Part shown: piece after piece, positions 54,556 through 62,578 of the stretch
How positions within the stretch are numbered: position 1 is the first letter of the stretch
Layout of the letters: each line of letters begins with the position of its first letter
From: Chryseobacterium sp. YIM B08800
GTDB taxonomy: Bacteria; Bacteroidota; Bacteroidia; Flavobacteriales; Weeksellaceae
Direction: 5' to 3'
Assembly (NCBI RefSeq): GCF_026163565.1
Contig: NZ_JAPDKN010000027.1
Coordinates: forward strand, 33,049 to 97,048
Length of the DNA stretch: 64,000 nucleotides
Program-made: the position numbers and the translations under genes
The notes under the pieces: generated by a model
Told to the model about the DNA's origin: nothing
The model's database searches: none
The model's input: only the letters and a program-made list of their open reading frames with translations

Positions 54556-55266
54556 ATGAAACCAAAAGCCCTATTTAATTGGAGTAGCGGAAAAGATTCT
54601 GCGCTCGCTTTATATAAAACTCTAAAAGAAGACCAATTTGAAGTTACGACACTACTGACAAGCGTCAATAAAGAATTTCAAAGAATTTCTATGCATGGCG
54701 TTCATATTTCGTTATTGGAAAAACAGGCTGAAAGTTTAGGCTTTCCGTTAATAAAAATGGAAATTCCCAAAGAACCTTCGATGGAAGAATACAGCGAAAT
54801 CATGTCTAAAACCATGAATGAAATAAAATCTCAAGGTGTTACTCATTCTATTTTCGGAGATATTTTTCTGGAAGATTTAAGGAAGTACAGAGAAGACCAA
54901 TTACAAACTATCGGAATGAAAGCCATTTTCCCATTATGGAAACAAAACACAACCGAGCTCATCAACGAGTTTTTAAGTTTAGGTTTTAAAACCATTGTCA
55001 CTTGCGTTAACGAAACCTATCTTGATAAGAGTTTTGCAGGAAGAATCATTGACCAGGACTTCATTAAAAATTTACCCAAAAATGTAGACCCTTGTGGAGA
55101 AAACGGAGAGTTTCATACTTTCGCTTTTGACGGACCTATTTTTAAAAACCCAATAGACTTTGAAATTGGTGAAATTGTAAAGAAGACATACCCTAAACCA
55201 AAATCAGATGAAAACGAAGAAGAGGGAGAATACGCTTTCTGGTTTTGTGATTTAATCGAGAAATGA
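54556..55266 (+). CDS. Dph6-like ATP-pyrophosphatase (diphthine--ammonia ligase family)
   Basis: A 236-residue PP-loop ATPase with 'ALFNWSSGKDSALALYK' (the SGGxDS-type loop), 'FGDIFLEDLRKYREDQL' and the late 'CGENGEFHTFAFDGP', which are the signatures of the DUF71/Dph6 family. Eukaryotic and archaeal Dph6 amidates diphthine on EF-2; bacteria lack diphthamide, so the substrate here is unknown. ATG 54556 is used; an earlier in-frame start at 54514 would overlap the preceding gene. Confidence 0.82.
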   Translation: MKPKALFNWSSGKDSALALYKTLKEDQFEVTTLLTSVNKEFQRISMHGVHISLLEKQAESLGFPLIKMEIPKEPSMEEYSEIMSKTMNEIKSQGVTHSIFGDIFLEDLRKYREDQLQTIGMKAIFPLWKQNTTELINEFLSLGFKTIVTCVNETYLDKSFAGRIIDQDFIKNLPKNVDPCGENGEFHTFAFDGPIFKNPIDFEIGEIVKKTYPKPKSDENEEEGEYAFWFCDLIEK

Positions 55267-55312
55267 CTTCACTTTTACAAGATTTTTCTTATTTTTAGTA
55301 AAAACGAACTTA

Positions 55313-56404
55313 ATGCTGAAAAAAACCTTATTCCCTTCCCTAGTTTTTCTTTTATTCTTTTCATGTCAGAAAACAGAATCGGTACGACAGCCTGTTAATA
55401 AAAAAGAAATTGCAGACTCCGCAGTCGCAACATTTCAAAAAAAATTATATAAAACCCAAATAGATTCTGTTTTTAATCAATACAATTTCAATGGCAGTGT
55501 TGCTGTTTTTAAAGATACTATTGAATTATACCGTCGAAATAATGGCTTTGCCAATTTTGAAAACAAAACAGAGATCAACGATTCTACTATTTTTTCTATT
55601 GCATCGATCAGCAAACAATTTACAGCAGTTCTTATTCTCCTTCAAATGGAACAAGGAAAACTCGACCTCAACGATAAAGCTTCAAAATACATTAAAGATT
55701 TCCAGAAAAAAGAATACGAAAACATTACCATTCAGCAGCTTTTGAATCACAATTCTGGTTTAAATAATTTCGGAGAAAAACTATTGTTTAAAAGTGGTTC
55801 GGGATTTAATTATTCTAATGATGGTTTCAATGCTTTAGGCAAAATCGTGGAAACTGTTTCCGGGAAATCTTTTGACGATAATATGCTGGAGTTATTGAAA
55901 AAAGCAGGAATGAAAAACTCATCAACCGGAACAGCTTTCCAAGGAGAAAAATTTGCACAAACTTATGTAGGAAATTCAAAAACTCAGAAAAAAGTTGAAA
56001 ATATGCCGAAAAGACTAGGGAATAAAGAAATTGGAATTCCTGCAGGTGGAGTTTTGTCGACAATCGATGATTTACACACTTGGAATAATGCTTTATATTC
56101 AGGAAAAATCATTAAAACCGAATCTTTGAAAAAGTTCATGGCAAAAAGCACTGAAAGACATCATCCAATTTTAGGAACGATGGGTTACGGTTTAGGAATT
56201 ATGATGAATAACAATAAACCTGTTTCTTATTTTCACAGCGGTTATGTAAAAGGTGCGCCTTCGCTCAATATCTATTATCCTAAAACCAAAACTTCGGTCA
56301 TTATTCTTTCTAATATTGCCGATGAAGAAAAAGGCAAGTCTGCGTCTTTCAGACCTCATATCAAGATCAAAGAAGTTGCAGATATTTTGGAAAATATTAA
56401 TTAG
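55313..56404 (+). CDS. serine hydrolase, beta-lactamase class C / PBP-like lipoprotein
   Basis: A 363-residue lipoprotein (lipobox FFSC, Cys18) with the three SxxK hydrolase motifs: Ser98-Ile-Ser-Lys101, Tyr167-Ser-Asn, and His308-Ser-Gly in the KTG-equivalent position. The HSG variant is usual for beta-lactamase-related esterases and peptidases (family S12) rather than true AmpC enzymes. It acts in the periplasm or at the cell surface; substrate unknown, and resistance should not be assumed. The 3' end overlaps the convergent membrane-protein gene by 8 bp. Confidence 0.87.
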   Translation: MLKKTLFPSLVFLLFFSCQKTESVRQPVNKKEIADSAVATFQKKLYKTQIDSVFNQYNFNGSVAVFKDTIELYRRNNGFANFENKTEINDSTIFSIASISKQFTAVLILLQMEQGKLDLNDKASKYIKDFQKKEYENITIQQLLNHNSGLNNFGEKLLFKSGSGFNYSNDGFNALGKIVETVSGKSFDDNMLELLKKAGMKNSSTGTAFQGEKFAQTYVGNSKTQKKVENMPKRLGNKEIGIPAGGVLSTIDDLHTWNNALYSGKIIKTESLKKFMAKSTERHHPILGTMGYGLGIMMNNNKPVSYFHSGYVKGAPSLNIYYPKTKTSVIILSNIADEEKGKSASFRPHIKIKEVADILENIN

Positions 56405-57101
56405 ACACCTTAAAATTTTCTTCCAGATAAGGAATAATCTTCTTTATTATTTCAAGATATTTCAGTTGGCTCACGATAATCGCAGCTTCAAAAGAGAAAA
56501 AGAATAACAGTAAAAAATTAACAAAAATTCCTTCAGCCAGATTTATATTCAAAAAACCATCATTTGATTCTAAAATAAATCGAAAAATCCAGGATGCAGA
56601 CATTGGAAGAATAAAGAAAGAACTTACCAAATTTTGATAAGCAGAAAGGCGGATTTCTTTATATTTTTTGGGCAGATCAAAATATTTTTTCTCTTTCAGG
56701 TAAACAATAAACGGAAGAATAACTACAAGAGCAACCAAAACGGTAAAGCCTATTCTGAAAATTTCGAAAGGAATAAAAAGATAGCATAAAATCATTATAG
56801 CATAGCCCATCACACCAATTAAAGCTGATTTTCTCAAAACTGAAAACAGCTTTTGTCTTGTTGATTTTTTAATAAGTATCGAAGAATTTTCCAAACTCCA
56901 GTTTCCGTCCCAAAAGAGCTTCAGATCATCATGCCATGCAATAATCGCTACATTAAAAGCATCATCAAAAGGCATTTTTTTTTCAATCTGAAGTTCATTA
57001 ATCTGGCTTAAAAAATGATCTTCAACTTCTATCATTAAGTCAATGGGAAGTTTCTTCGCTAAGAGATAATCTCTTACTTCGGTTTTTTGTTCTTTCGTCA
57101 T
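56397..57101 (-). CDS. PadR-associated membrane protein, paralogue 3
   Basis: A 234-residue protein that starts with the module shared by all three proteins of this operon: a short helix, 'LPIDLMIEVEDHFLSQINEL', and 'FDDAFNVAIIAWHDDL' at residues 18-70. Four or more transmembrane helices follow ('IGVMGYAIMILCYLFIPF', 'VLVALVVILPFIVYL', 'LVSSFFILPMSASWIF', 'FVNFLLLFFFSF'). Its ATG overlaps the stop of paralogue 2 by 4 bp (ATGA). The layout resembles DUF1700/HAAS-type proteins often paired with PadR regulators; the function is unknown. Confidence 0.7.
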   Translation of the reverse strand: MTKEQKTEVRDYLLAKKLPIDLMIEVEDHFLSQINELQIEKKMPFDDAFNVAIIAWHDDLKLFWDGNWSLENSSILIKKSTRQKLFSVLRKSALIGVMGYAIMILCYLFIPFEIFRIGFTVLVALVVILPFIVYLKEKKYFDLPKKYKEIRLSAYQNLVSSFFILPMSASWIFRFILESNDGFLNINLAEGIFVNFLLLFFFSFEAAIIVSQLKYLEIIKKIIPYLEENFKVSN

Positions 57102-57712
57102 GTCAGTAAAACATTTATTTTTTTATTTCTGAAATAAAGCAACTGAATCTGAAGCGTCACTGAAAAAGTTACCGCCATATGATGGAAAGAAAAATCCCAC
57201 AAATTTTTGGTTGTAAAAAACATCGTATTTACAGTAAGAATAATTAGCATCAACAATATATTCCTCAACAATAATGGATGAAAAGACATTTTTCTGTATT
57301 CGAAAAAGCTCATTTTTCTGAATATAAAATGATACATGAGAAATAATAAATGGATGGTGATTAAAGTACCCTGAACAACCAAATAAATATCTTCATTAAA
57401 ATAAAATACAGCTCCCACAATCAAAGAAAATACAAAAGATAATATCATCATCTTTCTGAATCTATACTGTAAAATATTTTTCTCAATTTTTGCAATTCTT
57501 TTGAAGGAAAACAGGTCTGCTTTCACCATTTCCAGTTCGCTCTGCCAATTTATTTTTGTCTGCAAAAATGCTTCTGTAAAACTGATTTTATTACCATTCA
57601 TTAAATCTGAAATCTGCATTACAAAATGATCATAAACCTCAGCAAATACGGATGAACTTAGATTTTTACTTTTCAGATATTTTTCTATTTCTATAAGTTG
57701 ATTTTTTTCCAT
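57098..57712 (-). CDS. PadR-associated membrane protein, paralogue 2
   Basis: A 204-residue member of the same set, with 'LSSSVFAEVYDHFVMQISDLMNGNKISFTEAFLQTKINWQSEL' at the N-terminus followed by four predicted transmembrane helices ('MMILSFVFSLIVGAVFYF', 'VVQGTLITIHLLFLMYHFIF', 'LLLRNILLMLIILTVNTMFF', 'MAVTFSVTLQIQLLYF'). It starts 5 bp after paralogue 1. The conserved EVxDHxxxQI and FxEAF...W spacing shows common descent. Confidence 0.7.
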   Translation of the reverse strand: MEKNQLIEIEKYLKSKNLSSSVFAEVYDHFVMQISDLMNGNKISFTEAFLQTKINWQSELEMVKADLFSFKRIAKIEKNILQYRFRKMMILSFVFSLIVGAVFYFNEDIYLVVQGTLITIHLLFLMYHFIFRKMSFFEYRKMSFHPLLLRNILLMLIILTVNTMFFTTKNLWDFSFHHMAVTFSVTLQIQLLYFRNKKINVLLT

Positions 57713-57717
57713 AACAC

Positions 57718-58437
57718 TTAATCATTAGCAATTGCAGTTATACTTTTTAGTGTCTTTTTATGTTCGAAAAAATTCATAATTCCGGAAATAACAAAACATT
57801 GCACAAAAAGAGGTACAATAAATGTTAGAAGAGTATAAAAAATATGTGTGTGATCATCTGTTCTGAAAAACCAGTATGCATATTTTCCTTCTTTCATCGC
57901 AACCTGTACCATTGAGATCGTAGAAATAGCAAGTAGACCAACGTTTTTTTGATACATTGTATAAAAGATCTTTCCCTTGAATTTAAAGTCAGCTCTTATA
58001 TATTTCAGAAGTTTATAATTCAAAACTAAAATTATCGATGGAGCCACTACAAAAAGAGCATTCTGTAAATGGAAAAAGGTTTTATATTGCTCAACATTAT
58101 CTGCATAAAAAACAAGCAATATACTAATGAAAAAAGACACTAATGCAAACACAAATGCTTTTTTAAAAATCTGACAATATTTTTCTTTAATGATCTTCTT
58201 AACAATGAGAGGTATCTTTTCATTTCCGTAAAACATCCAATATTTTGTTAATGAAAAATTATCTCTCCAAGATAATTCAACCTTTAAAAAAGCTTCTTCA
58301 AAACCAATTTTATCATCTTTCATCTTATCTTCAATCTGCAAAATCATATGATCTTTCACTTCCAGTAAAATATCTAAAGGCAATTTTTTAGAAATAAGAT
58401 AGTTCTCAACCTGCAATTTCTCTTCTGCTGAAATCAT
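57718..58437 (-). CDS. PadR-associated membrane protein, paralogue 1
   Basis: A 239-residue protein, first of the three membrane paralogues, with 'LPLDILLEVKDHMILQIEDKMKDDKIGFEEAFLKVELSWRDNF' and about four transmembrane helices ('AFVFALVSFFISILLVFY', 'ALFVVAPSIILVLNY', 'VGLLAISTISMVQVAM', 'LLTFIVPLFVQCFVISGIM'). Its start overlaps the padR-type stop by 4 bp (ATGA), so regulator and membrane proteins are made from one mRNA with coupled translation. Confidence 0.7.
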   Translation of the reverse strand: MISAEEKLQVENYLISKKLPLDILLEVKDHMILQIEDKMKDDKIGFEEAFLKVELSWRDNFSLTKYWMFYGNEKIPLIVKKIIKEKYCQIFKKAFVFALVSFFISILLVFYADNVEQYKTFFHLQNALFVVAPSIILVLNYKLLKYIRADFKFKGKIFYTMYQKNVGLLAISTISMVQVAMKEGKYAYWFFRTDDHTHIFYTLLTFIVPLFVQCFVISGIMNFFEHKKTLKSITAIAND

Positions 58438-58757
58438 ATATCAAAAATGGTTTTTAGATTAAACAAATAAGACCTCATCTCATCTTCCTGAGTCGCCTGT
58501 TGCTTTTTTCCCTTGTCGGTAAGCAAATAATATTTCCGGCTTCTTCCGTTGATCTCCTGTACTTCAGATCTAATAATTCCATCTGCTTCCAATTTATGTA
58601 AAAGCGGATACAATGCGCCTTCCGTCATTTCCAGTTCGCCTTCTGTCAATTCTTTTGCACGCTGCGTAATTTGATAGCCATACATTTTCACTTCTTTTGA
58701 AAGCAATTTTAAAATGATATTCTGAAGCGTTCCTTTGTAAAGGCTGTTTTTTTTCAT
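58434..58757 (-). CDS. PadR family transcriptional regulator
   Basis: A 107-residue winged-helix protein: 'LYKGTLQNIILKLLSKEVKMYGYQITQRAKELTEGELEMTEGALYPLLHKLEADGIIRSEV' and 'GRSRKYYLLTDKGKKQQ', the PadR N-terminal family. It is short, without a long C-terminal dimerisation arm (PadR-s2 type). It heads an operon with three membrane paralogues, and two TATGCATA palindromes cover its own promoter, which fits self-repression. The ligand is unknown. Confidence 0.9.
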   Translation of the reverse strand: MKKNSLYKGTLQNIILKLLSKEVKMYGYQITQRAKELTEGELEMTEGALYPLLHKLEADGIIRSEVQEINGRSRKYYLLTDKGKKQQATQEDEMRSYLFNLKTIFDI

Positions 58758-58777
58758 CCTGAAGATTTAATACCTAA

Positions 58778-58808
58778 CAAATTTATGCATAATTTTCTTA
58801 TGCATATA
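58778..58808 (-). promoter_or_regulatory. padR-operon promoter with two candidate operator palindromes
   Basis: The minus strand has TAAATTTG (58785-58778) as the -7 element. TATGCATA occurs at 58784-58791 and 58799-58806, 15 bp centre to centre, overlapping the -7 element and the spacer/-33 region. Placement and symmetry are those of an autoregulatory operator; binding by this PadR protein is inferred. Confidence 0.6.
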
Positions 58809-58848
58809 AATTAATTTTAAAATTCGAGAGAAATCTTACATTTACAGT

Positions 58849-59376
58849 ATGAAAAAAATTTACTTCATTGCTATTTATCCTGATCAGAAAATCATTGATG
58901 AGGTGAGAATTTTTAAAGAAGATTTAGCTTTAAATTTCGGAAATTCTAAAGCTTTGAAAAACGATGCCCACATTACATTGTTTCCACCTTTTGAAAGAGA
59001 AATAGAACTGGAAGAAGACATTCATACTGCTTTTCAAAAAATCGATACTAACATCGCTCCTTTTGAGATTATTTTAAACGGTTTTGGAAATTTTCCTAAT
59101 CCTAAGAATCCTGTTTTGTTTATAAAGCCTGAAGAAAATGAAAATTTAAAACAGCTTTATTACAATGTAACAGAAAAGTTTAGTTTTGGAAAATATTCAT
59201 TCAGCCCGCACGTAACTGTTGGTTACAGAGATCTTACTTATGAAAACTTTCTAAAAGCTTGGGAGACTTATCAAGACAAAATCTATAAAACGAACTTTTT
59301 AGTTGAAAAAATCTCACTATTAAGACATGATGAAAAATGGGTTTCTATTAATGAAAAGAAATTATCCCAGGAATAA
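58849..59376 (+). CDS. 2H phosphoesterase (2'-5' RNA ligase / CPDase superfamily)
   Basis: A 175-residue protein with the two catalytic HxT/x motifs of the 2H fold, His41-Ile-Thr and His121-Val-Thr, 80 residues apart. The family includes LigT-type RNA 2',3'-cyclic phosphodiesterases and ThpR; the substrate is not determined. It is divergent from padR across the region with the TATGCATA palindromes, so it may be co-regulated. ruvC follows after 41 bp with its own promoter. Confidence 0.85.
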   Translation: MKKIYFIAIYPDQKIIDEVRIFKEDLALNFGNSKALKNDAHITLFPPFEREIELEEDIHTAFQKIDTNIAPFEIILNGFGNFPNPKNPVLFIKPEENENLKQLYYNVTEKFSFGKYSFSPHVTVGYRDLTYENFLKAWETYQDKIYKTNFLVEKISLLRHDEKWVSINEKKLSQE

Positions 59377-59404
59377 TAATTGAAATCTAAAATAAAGAAA
59401 GCTG

Positions 59405-59412
59405 TATCTTTG
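59405..59412 (+). promoter_or_regulatory. ruvC -7 element, nearly at the start codon
   Basis: TATCTTTG ends 5 bp before ATG 59418, with TTG at 59380-59382 (22-bp spacer). Transcription would start at or within a base or two of the ATG, giving a leaderless mRNA. Confidence 0.6.
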
Positions 59413-59417
59413 CAAAG

Positions 59418-59975
59418 ATGGTTTCAGCAGAGAAAATAATTTTAGGAATTGACCCCGGAACAGCCGTGATGGGATTTGGTTTGATATCGGTAAAAAAAGG
59501 AAAAATGGAAATGATTTCCATTCATGAATTGATTTTAAAAAAATATCCGAATCATGAAACTAAGCTTAAATATATTTTCGATAAAACATTAGCATTAATT
59601 GACGAATTTCATCCGGACGAAGTCGCACTCGAAGCTCCTTTCTTTGGTAAAAACGTACAGTCGATGTTGAAACTGGGAAGAGCTCAAGGTGTTGCAATGG
59701 CAGCAAGTCTTCACAGAAATATTCCGATTACAGAATATTCTCCAAAAAAAATAAAAATGGCAATCACCGGAAATGGTAATGCCAGTAAAGAACAGGTGGC
59801 AGGAATGCTTCAGAATCTTTTAAATCTTAAAGAATTTCCTACAAAATATTTGGATGCTTCCGACGGTTTGGCTGTTGCAGTCTGCCATCATTTTAATTCG
59901 GGAACGATTACTGATACAAAATCTTATTCAGGATGGGATAGTTTTTTAAAACAAAATCCTGATCGGTTGAAATAA
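59418..59975 (+). CDS. ruvC: crossover junction endodeoxyribonuclease RuvC
   Basis: A 185-residue protein with the four catalytic acids of RuvC: Asp12 in 'ILGIDPGT', Glu72 in 'VALEAPFFGKN', and Asp146 and Asp149 in 'YLDASDGLAVAVCH'. It resolves Holliday junctions during recombination repair as a dimer. No ruvA or ruvB is adjacent. The start at 59418 is the only Met before the essential 'IDPG' motif, and the -7 element is directly upstream, so translation from a leaderless mRNA is expected. Confidence 0.95.
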   Translation: MVSAEKIILGIDPGTAVMGFGLISVKKGKMEMISIHELILKKYPNHETKLKYIFDKTLALIDEFHPDEVALEAPFFGKNVQSMLKLGRAQGVAMAASLHRNIPITEYSPKKIKMAITGNGNASKEQVAGMLQNLLNLKEFPTKYLDASDGLAVAVCHHFNSGTITDTKSYSGWDSFLKQNPDRLK

Positions 59976-60425
59976 TTATTTTTTTCTTTGATAGAAGTCT
60001 TCAATTTCGGTCACGTTTCCATTAATAATATCACTGTATATAATTGAAAATTTATTCACAGAATAAATTTTCAATTGATCTACTTTTTTAAGGTCTTCTT
60101 CTCTGTAAGAAATCATATCACCAGTTATCATGACCAAAAAATCATCTGATTTACTTTTTATATTACAATCTTTGCCTGTAGCAAATGTTTTTGTCATAAA
60201 TGTTTTTTGATCTTTATTTTTAAATATAAGCTCATACTGTTTCATACATTCATGAAGATTAAAAACTTTTGTTTCTCCACCTTCTTGAAAATTCTTTTGC
60301 ACAAACATCCATGTTCCTGAGAAATATTTTGCGTTGGTTTCATGATTTTGTTGGTCAACAATTTTCTGTGATTGGCAACTGATAATTAACAGGCAGAAGA
60401 ATAAAACGCTGAATAGTTTTTTCAT
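59976..60425 (-). CDS. lipocalin-like lipoprotein
   Basis: A 149-residue lipoprotein (lipobox IISC, Cys17) whose mature part has the start of a small beta-barrel ('FSGTWMFVQKNFQEGGETKVFNLHECMKQYELIF'), resembling the lipocalin-like families common in Bacteroidota. Two cysteines ('HECMK', 'KDCNI') may form a disulphide. Its stop codon directly abuts the convergent ruvC stop. Ligand unknown. Confidence 0.6.
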   Translation of the reverse strand: MKKLFSVLFFCLLIISCQSQKIVDQQNHETNAKYFSGTWMFVQKNFQEGGETKVFNLHECMKQYELIFKNKDQKTFMTKTFATGKDCNIKSKSDDFLVMITGDMISYREEDLKKVDQLKIYSVNKFSIIYSDIINGNVTEIEDFYQRKK

Positions 60426-60446
60426 ATTATTTTAGAATGAAATAAT

Positions 60447-60470
60447 AAAAGCCCTTGAAAAAGGGCTTTT
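60447..60470. terminator. terminator of the M43 protease gene
   Basis: Perfect AAAAGCCCTT / AAGGGCTTTT stem with A/T-rich flanks, just downstream of the minus-strand protease gene. Confidence 0.8.
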
Positions 60471-60477
60471 ATTGAGT

Positions 60478-62367
60478 TTAGTTATTTAAGAACTTCTTAG
60501 AAGCTTGTTGGTCTCCATCAGAATAATTAATGATATATGAACCTTTAATTAACGGCTGATTGATGCGAACTTCATTAGTATCAGAATTTCCTTTCTGTAT
60601 CAATTTACCACCCATATCATAAATTTGATAATTCCCGAATTTCAAATTTTTGTTACCCAAAAGCTGAAGTTTGTTTTCTCCTTTGATATAAACAATTTTT
60701 GTATCTGATTTATTCACTGTTTCTGAAGTAGATAATGCTCCTAATATTTTAACAGCATAATCTTCTATCTGACCATATTGTAATGCAGAACATGCTGTAA
60801 ATTCCGGTAGGGTTACAGAGTTTCTGGTAGCTGCATCTACTCCAATTCTTACTCTTAAATAGGTATTTTGTACCGCATTTGTCGCAGGAGTTACATTTAC
60901 GGTATAAGTACTACTCTGTCCTGATGTTATATTATTAGAAAGATAATTAGCAACTAATTCTGCATCTTCGAATGCACCGTTATTATTATAATCAACCCAC
61001 GCTTTTACTCTGAATTTTTCTGTTTGTCCAAAACCATTCATAAAAGTAATTTTTAGCGGAGTTGCAGTACTAGAAGGTATTTCTGTAGCATAAGCAGGTC
61101 TGATACATGTAGCATTGGCATAATCTGCATAATAAATAGGATTCGCCTCATCAGAATCATATCCGTTGGTAATACTGTTGATATCTCCAAAAACCACTCT
61201 GTAAGGTCCTGTTGCAAAATTGTTATTGGTAGGATTTGCAATACCGGAAGGATTACATTGCGCATTAATTACAGAAACTGGTGATGGTATAACTGTTGCA
61301 GGATCTTTTGCACCTAGGGAATTCAGAAGGTTTTTTCGATATTCCATCATCATCAAAATCGCTCTATCACGTTGTCCAGCTGTAAACTTTCGGTTTGAGT
61401 TGGTATAATTCATAATATTATACTGAGTTCCGTCATAGTTTTGATTGGTACACGGATCGGTTGCATTATTATTTGGAACAGAAACTCCATACATACTTCT
61501 TGATGGAGATGTATCGCAAACTCTGTCACCATCTGTAGCACAGTTATTGTTTACAGGACAAGATGTCTGGCTATTAGCCGAAATTCCCTGAAAAGTATGA
61601 TAAAGCCCAAAAGCATGACCCAATTCGTGGGTAAGTGTTGTATCATTTTGATTCTTTATCGTTGCCACTTTCATAAAGCTTTCATAATCGTAATCATAAG
61701 AACTAGGGAATGCAGCATAACCCATAAGACCATAAGACAACTGCTGTTGGCCATCAAAACCAATAACCACATAAATGTTAAAGTATGAGTTTTCCGGCCA
61801 GTGTGGAGCTAATTCATTTTTAATTTGAGAATCTGTAGCTCCCGTATCAGTTACTCCATTTTGATCGTAATCAGGAAGTGTGCTTCCGTTATATCTTATA
61901 ATACCAGTTGTAGGCATACAACTTGGTGATCTTTTTGCCAGAACAAGTTTAAAAGGAATTACATTTCCACCTGTAGCACCGGTTCCTTCAGGATAAAAGT
62001 TTCCACCATACGTAGTTGCATACATACTGTTTGCTCTTGCTATCCAATTAATAATTTCCTGATCTGTAACCGCCAAGTTAGCATTTGCGGGATCCTGAGA
62101 TTCAATTACATGAACAACTACCGGGATTTCATAAATCTGTCCTGTATAAAGAGCATTCTTTGAAGTTGTAGCGCCAACTTTACTTAGAAAAGCCTGTTGA
62201 TTCATTCCAAGAATTTTTTGCTCTCCCTCTTCTCTGTATTTTTTTAGGCCTGGATGTCTGTCATCCAACTTTTTCATTACTTTATCAAAACCGCATTCTT
62301 TATGAAAATCCTGCGAAAATACATTAATAAAAAACATAAGTACTAAAAGGGTACTGAATTTTTTCAT
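60478..62367 (-). CDS. secreted M43 (cytophagalysin) zinc metalloprotease with GEVED and T9SS type A domains
   Basis: A 629-residue secreted protease. Signal peptide ends ...NVFS/Q. The propeptide-like N-terminus carries 'CGFDKVMKKLDDRHPGLKKYREEGEQ'. The catalytic site is His247-Glu248...His251...His257 ('HELGHAFGLYH', HExxHxxGxxH), with Met-turn 'YNIMNYTN', typical of family M43. 'FRVKAWVDYNNNGAFEDAELVANY' is a GEVED domain. The last 75 residues ('LLGNKNLKFGNYQIYDMGGKLIQKG', 'LIKGSYIINYSDGDQQASKKFLNN') are a type A T9SS sorting signal. Role: extracellular protein breakdown. A TTG-N19-TAGTTTTG promoter precedes it. Confidence 0.93.
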   Translation of the reverse strand: MKKFSTLLVLMFFINVFSQDFHKECGFDKVMKKLDDRHPGLKKYREEGEQKILGMNQQAFLSKVGATTSKNALYTGQIYEIPVVVHVIESQDPANANLAVTDQEIINWIARANSMYATTYGGNFYPEGTGATGGNVIPFKLVLAKRSPSCMPTTGIIRYNGSTLPDYDQNGVTDTGATDSQIKNELAPHWPENSYFNIYVVIGFDGQQQLSYGLMGYAAFPSSYDYDYESFMKVATIKNQNDTTLTHELGHAFGLYHTFQGISANSQTSCPVNNNCATDGDRVCDTSPSRSMYGVSVPNNNATDPCTNQNYDGTQYNIMNYTNSNRKFTAGQRDRAILMMMEYRKNLLNSLGAKDPATVIPSPVSVINAQCNPSGIANPTNNNFATGPYRVVFGDINSITNGYDSDEANPIYYADYANATCIRPAYATEIPSSTATPLKITFMNGFGQTEKFRVKAWVDYNNNGAFEDAELVANYLSNNITSGQSSTYTVNVTPATNAVQNTYLRVRIGVDAATRNSVTLPEFTACSALQYGQIEDYAVKILGALSTSETVNKSDTKIVYIKGENKLQLLGNKNLKFGNYQIYDMGGKLIQKGNSDTNEVRINQPLIKGSYIINYSDGDQQASKKFLNN

Positions 62368-62396
62368 TTTATTTATTTTTATTTAATATTCGATTG

Positions 62397-62426
62397 CAAA
62401 ACTATCATTTTATTATCAAATTCAAC
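62397..62426 (-). promoter_or_regulatory. M43 protease promoter
   Basis: On the minus strand, TTG (62426-62424) and TAGTTTTG (62404-62397) with a 19-bp spacer, about 30 bp before the ATG. Confidence 0.6.
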
Positions 62427-62555
62427 ATAGTAAAGATCAAAAATTTAAAAACTGCTTAGGATTTAACATATTTTAAAATCATCATCACAATCAGCACTTT
62501 AAAATTACTTGGTAAAACATATTACTATTTGTAACAATGGTATGCTTTTTAATAC

Positions 62556-62563
62556 TAATTTTG
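62556..62563 (+). promoter_or_regulatory. -7 element of the DUF4407 gene
   Basis: TAATTTTG lies between an upstream in-frame ATG (62537) and the ATG at 62579, so only the second can be the start of a transcript made from it. Confidence 0.55.
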
Positions 62564-62578
62564 TATAAATTTTCTACA

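Noticed and set aside
55313..56404. Antibiotic-resistance beta-lactamase
   Set aside because: The HSG third motif and overall pattern fit the broad S12 serine hydrolase family; no evidence for antibiotic cleavage.
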